Assembly (NCBI GenBank): GCA_028280675.1
Contig: JANQLI010000096.1
Coordinates: 1 to 16,109 of the forward strand
Source: Alphaproteobacteria bacterium
Lineage (GTDB): Bacteria; Pseudomonadota; Alphaproteobacteria; SMXP01
Length of the DNA: 16,109 nucleotides
Direction: 5' to 3'
This document shows positions 13,319 to 16,109 of the stretch, piece after piece (positions within the stretch are counted from its first letter, which is position 1; every line of letters begins with the position of its first letter). The notes below the pieces were generated by a model that saw only the letters and a program-made list of their open reading frames with translations, did not search any database and was not told the DNA's origin. Position numbers and translations under genes: made by a program.

Positions 13319-16109
13319 GCCTTCACCTCTTCCATGGCCGCTTGAAGTTCCTCTGCGGTGGCAAGGGCAAATTCACAGGTAAAGTCTTTATAGGTTTGAT
13401 TCGGTGCAAACTTAAATTCTTGATACTCCAGATGGCCGTAATCGCCTGCCATTGTGGTTGGTTTAATCAGGCCTGCTGTAGAGATCACAGCCGAGAAGTT
13501 TTGCCGCCCTTTAAACATCATCGGATCCCAGCCGTGATACATAAACAGCATGCCCGGTTGCATAGAAGCTGTGACATGGGCCTGACTGAAAAAATACCCA
13601 AAATCGTTATAGACTTTGATCGTATCGCCATCTTTGACACCGCGCTCTTGTGCGTCGTCGGGATTGACATAGGTGTCCGGTTCGCCGCGCTGCAAACTCA
13701 GAAGAAACGGATCATCGCGCCACATGGAATGAATGCCATGACGCGCGTGACCCATCATCATGCGCAATCCATATCCCTTGTTGGACAGTGGTTCTTTATA
13801 GCCTGGAAGGACCTCGTCATATTTCGCAAACCATTCGTGATCGACATAGAATTGCTGGCGGCCCGTAAGCGTTTCGTAAGGGCGTTTTTCGTTCACCGAT
13901 TGGTGTACTTGTGAGTGATAGGGAGAGTCGTGCCCGGCCCACGTGGTTTTGTCGGACCCATCAAGGCGTAAAGCGCCAATCTCTGCAAGCTCATTGAAGG
14001 TCACCTTTGGGATGCCCGGTGTGGTGTTAATGATGAACTGACAAATATCGCGAACGTCGGTAATGCGCCCATCCATGGTGTAAAGATCGTAATAAGATTG
14101 AGGATCGCGGCGGATCGTATTGCCATCGACTTCATCATGAAAAGCGCCAATACCTTTGTCTTTGGCGATTTTGCTCATGGCTTCCAGCATGCGTCCAAAG
14201 GCCGTGAAATCATCCACAGATTCGCCAAGTGGGGGCACAGCGATGTCAAGCACATGCATATAAGGGGTGCGTGGTTGAAGAACAAAATCAGCGCGTTCGT
14301 AATGACTGGCAATGGGCAGCACGTAGTCGGAATAATGTGCTGTCACGCTCATATCCGGTGTGAGCGTCACAATGGTTTCCAGTTCACCAAACGCTTGCTC
14401 GCGCCAGCGTCGCCCGGATGCGCGCCAATTCGCTCCGTTATTGCCTGCGAAGATACCCATCTTCCAGCCGTTTTTGCCGTAATCGGGGAAGTATTTTTCG
14501 TTCACTGAATGCCAATACGCATCGTCATATTCTTTAGCAATCTGTTCTCCGTAAACTTGTTCATTCACTTCGCGCATATTGCCATGCTCGTAATCCCATT
14601 GGGTTGCAGAGATCAAACGCATGGCGGGACCAATGCCTGCAAAAGCATAGCTCGCAAGACTGCGGGTTTCCGGTGCATTGGTGAATTGCAATCCGCCGCC
14701 TTCAACACCGATGTTGCCGGTCAGGGATAGAAGCAAAAGAAACGCGCGCTGGAGGATGTCCCCGTGCATCCATTTACTGGCGGCATAGCCGGTATATATC
14801 ATGGCTGGTTCTGCTTCTGCAAACATCCGCGCCACTTTGCGCGTGACGCTAGGGTTCACACCTGTAATTTCTTGCATGCGTTCCGGGGAATGTTCTGCAG
14901 CACGTGTTTTGACAAGTTCGAAAACAGTTGTCACTTCGACTTCACCGTCTAACGTCTCGACGCTCCATCTTCCTTCAAGTGCGGGGTCAATGTCCCCGAG
15001 GCCAATGCTTTCCCACTTTTGACGTTCGCGCCCGACAGGAGCATCAGCCATGCCTGTGCCGGGCGCTTTGACGATCTGATTTGTGTTTTTGTCCCAAAGA
15101 TGAAAGACATTATCGTTGACGGCCAACATATCAATGATGGAAAGGTGCTCCGCCCTTAAGAGTTCATTGGTATCCGTCCGTACAAGGAAAGGCAGGTCCG
15201 ATTGTTCCTTGATATAGGACTCGTGATATAGGTTTTCTTCGAGGAGGACATTCACCATCGCCATCGCCAATGCTGCATCCGTTCCTGGTTTTGGATTGAT
15301 CCAGTAGTTTGCGTGCATAGCCGTTGGGGTAAACTCTGGTGAGATCGCGACCACTTGTGTGCCATTATATTTGGCTTCCCAGAAAAAGTGTGCGTCGGGA
15401 ATGCGGGTCACCGCTGGATTCGTCATCCAAATCAGACAGCAGCGCGACTTGTAAACCGCAGCCATTGTGTCTGCTGTAAAGACTTGCCCCAGGGTGATAT
15501 AGAGGCCTGTTGGCAAATCGCCAACACCGGAAAAGAATTCTGGTACGGTCACACCTGTAATGTTGGCAAAGCGTGTATGGGCGGCGTTAGAGGCAACTTT
15601 TGCGCCTAACTGGGAACCATCGCCAAAAGAAATCGATGAGGGCCCGCTCTCGAATGTATGGTGGAGAAACTTTTCTGCGATCTCATGTGTTGCTTGATCC
15701 CACGTGATCCGTTCCCATTTCCCTTCACCGCGTTTGCCCACCCGTTTCATAGGGTAGAGGACACGTTGCTTGCCATACATATATTTTGTATGGCGCAAAC
15801 CCTTTTGACATCCGCGCGGACCATAGTCTGGTGCATCGCCTGAGGCGCCATACATGCCTTGCTGTTCTTCACGCCAGGCAATGCCATCTTTAATGAAAAC
15901 ATTGAATGCGCAATTACCGGCACAATTTGTGCCATGTGAGCCACGCACAACTTTGTCCCATGTCCACTTTTGACGATAAAGATCTTCGAAGCGGCGATAA
16001 GGCTGTTCTGGTGCGTCCAGTGCCTGGGCAAGGGCGGATTGCGCATACTGCAAGGCAGTCAATCCACCTGTAATAGCCGCTGCATTTGTCAGAAAAGATC
16101 GACGATTCA
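13315..16109 (-). CDS. Tat-exported type II DMSO-reductase-family molybdoenzyme, catalytic subunit (5' edge cut)
   Basis: The reading frame stays open from 13315 to the window edge. The first complete codons give NRRSFLTNAAAITGG, a twin-arginine signal, preceded by an incomplete codon ending in TG at 16108-16109. The true start is therefore probably an NTG codon whose first base lies just outside, giving about 931 residues. An internal TTG at 16062 would remove the signal. Numbering from that start, His59, Cys63, Cys67 and Cys101 form the HxxxCxxxC...C site for a [4Fe-4S] cluster, as in NarG-type enzymes. FFSGVGDLP carries the expected aspartate ligand to molybdenum (Asp198). PDAHFFWEAKYNG and KPGTDAALAMAM are characteristic, and the C-terminal dinucleotide-binding domain includes WRDDPFLLSLQRGEP. 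Relatives that are exported by Tat include ethylbenzene, dimethylsulfide and steroid C25 dehydrogenases and selenate and chlorate reductases. No beta or gamma subunit is in the window. Substrate and direction are unknown. Confidence 0.92.
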   Translation of the reverse strand, partial: NRRSFLTNAAAITGGLTALQYAQSALAQALDAPEQPYRRFEDLYRQKWTWDKVVRGSHGTNCAGNCAFNVFIKDGIAWREEQQGMYGASGDAPDYGPRGCQKGLRHTKYMYGKQRVLYPMKRVGKRGEGKWERITWDQATHEIAEKFLHHTFESGPSSISFGDGSQLGAKVASNAAHTRFANITGVTVPEFFSGVGDLPTGLYITLGQVFTADTMAAVYKSRCCLIWMTNPAVTRIPDAHFFWEAKYNGTQVVAISPEFTPTAMHANYWINPKPGTDAALAMAMVNVLLEENLYHESYIKEQSDLPFLVRTDTNELLRAEHLSIIDMLAVNDNVFHLWDKNTNQIVKAPGTGMADAPVGRERQKWESIGLGDIDPALEGRWSVETLDGEVEVTTVFELVKTRAAEHSPERMQEITGVNPSVTRKVARMFAEAEPAMIYTGYAASKWMHGDILQRAFLLLLSLTGNIGVEGGGLQFTNAPETRSLASYAFAGIGPAMRLISATQWDYEHGNMREVNEQVYGEQIAKEYDDAYWHSVNEKYFPDYGKNGWKMGIFAGNNGANWRASGRRWREQAFGELETIVTLTPDMSVTAHYSDYVLPIASHYERADFVLQPRTPYMHVLDIAVPPLGESVDDFTAFGRMLEAMSKIAKDKGIGAFHDEVDGNTIRRDPQSYYDLYTMDGRITDVRDICQFIINTTPGIPKVTFNELAEIGALRLDGSDKTTWAGHDSPYHSQVHQSVNEKRPYETLTGRQQFYVDHEWFAKYDEVLPGYKEPLSNKGYGLRMMMGHARHGIHSMWRDDPFLLSLQRGEPDTYVNPDDAQERGVKDGDTIKVYNDFGYFFSQAHVTASMQPGMLFMYHGWDPMMFKGRQNFSAVISTAGLIKPTTMAGDYGHLEYQEFKFAPNQTYKDFTCEFALATAEELQAAMEEVKA

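Noticed and set aside
13270..13914. Plus-strand open frame of 214 codons opposite the molybdoenzyme C-terminus
   Set aside because: Antisense shadow: the minus-strand frame carries the recognisable molybdopterin dinucleotide-binding domain and the coupled start of the transporter.
15000..16109. Assigning the molybdoenzyme as respiratory nitrate reductase NarG
   Set aside because: It has a Tat signal, is about 930 residues rather than about 1,250, and is not next to narH, narJ or narI within the window.

Overview
The window comes from a Gram-negative bacterium. Two TonB-dependent outer-membrane receptors, a FecI/FecR cell-surface signalling pair, a lipoprotein signal and two twin-arginine (Tat) signals all require an outer membrane and periplasm. 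The style of the receptors, together with a periplasmic-type molybdoenzyme and short-chain dehydrogenases, suggests an aquatic alpha- or gammaproteobacterium with an aerobic or respiratory lifestyle. I cannot place it to genus. Coding density is high. There are no tRNA, rRNA, CRISPR or recognisable insertion sequences.

Layout. Positions 1-206 are an upstream region that may hold the end of another gene. From 207 to 7290 the plus strand carries a signalling and uptake module: an ECF sigma factor (207-785), a FecR-type anti-sigma/transducer overlapping it by four bases (782-1864), a TonB receptor with an STN signalling domain (1953-4658), and a second TonB receptor without STN (4831-7290). A strong intrinsic terminator (7341-7384) closes this module. 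A second plus-strand group (7471-9820) follows: a small SnoaL/NTF2-like lipoprotein, an exported classical-SDR-like protein whose key motifs are degenerate, and a Tat-signal NAD(P)-binding atypical SDR.

The minus strand, read from the right edge, carries a Tat-exported type II DMSO-reductase-family molybdoenzyme (its start codon lies one base outside the window), then an MFS transporter fused to a C-terminal cytochrome c domain and coupled to the enzyme by an ATGA overlap, then an M24 (Xaa-Pro peptidase/creatinase-like) protein. The two strands converge at 9821-10000.

Inferred logic. The receptors would import a scarce or bulky compound across the outer membrane, with FecI/FecR sensing receptor occupancy. 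Periplasmic oxidoreductases (the Mo enzyme and perhaps the exported SDRs) would then act on it. The transporter-cytochrome fusion could take electrons from the Mo enzyme and also move a substrate or product across the inner membrane. The most unusual element is this MFS-cytochrome c fusion: an extra 15th membrane segment places the haem domain in the periplasm, next to a periplasmic molybdoenzyme. The substrate cannot be read from the sequence.
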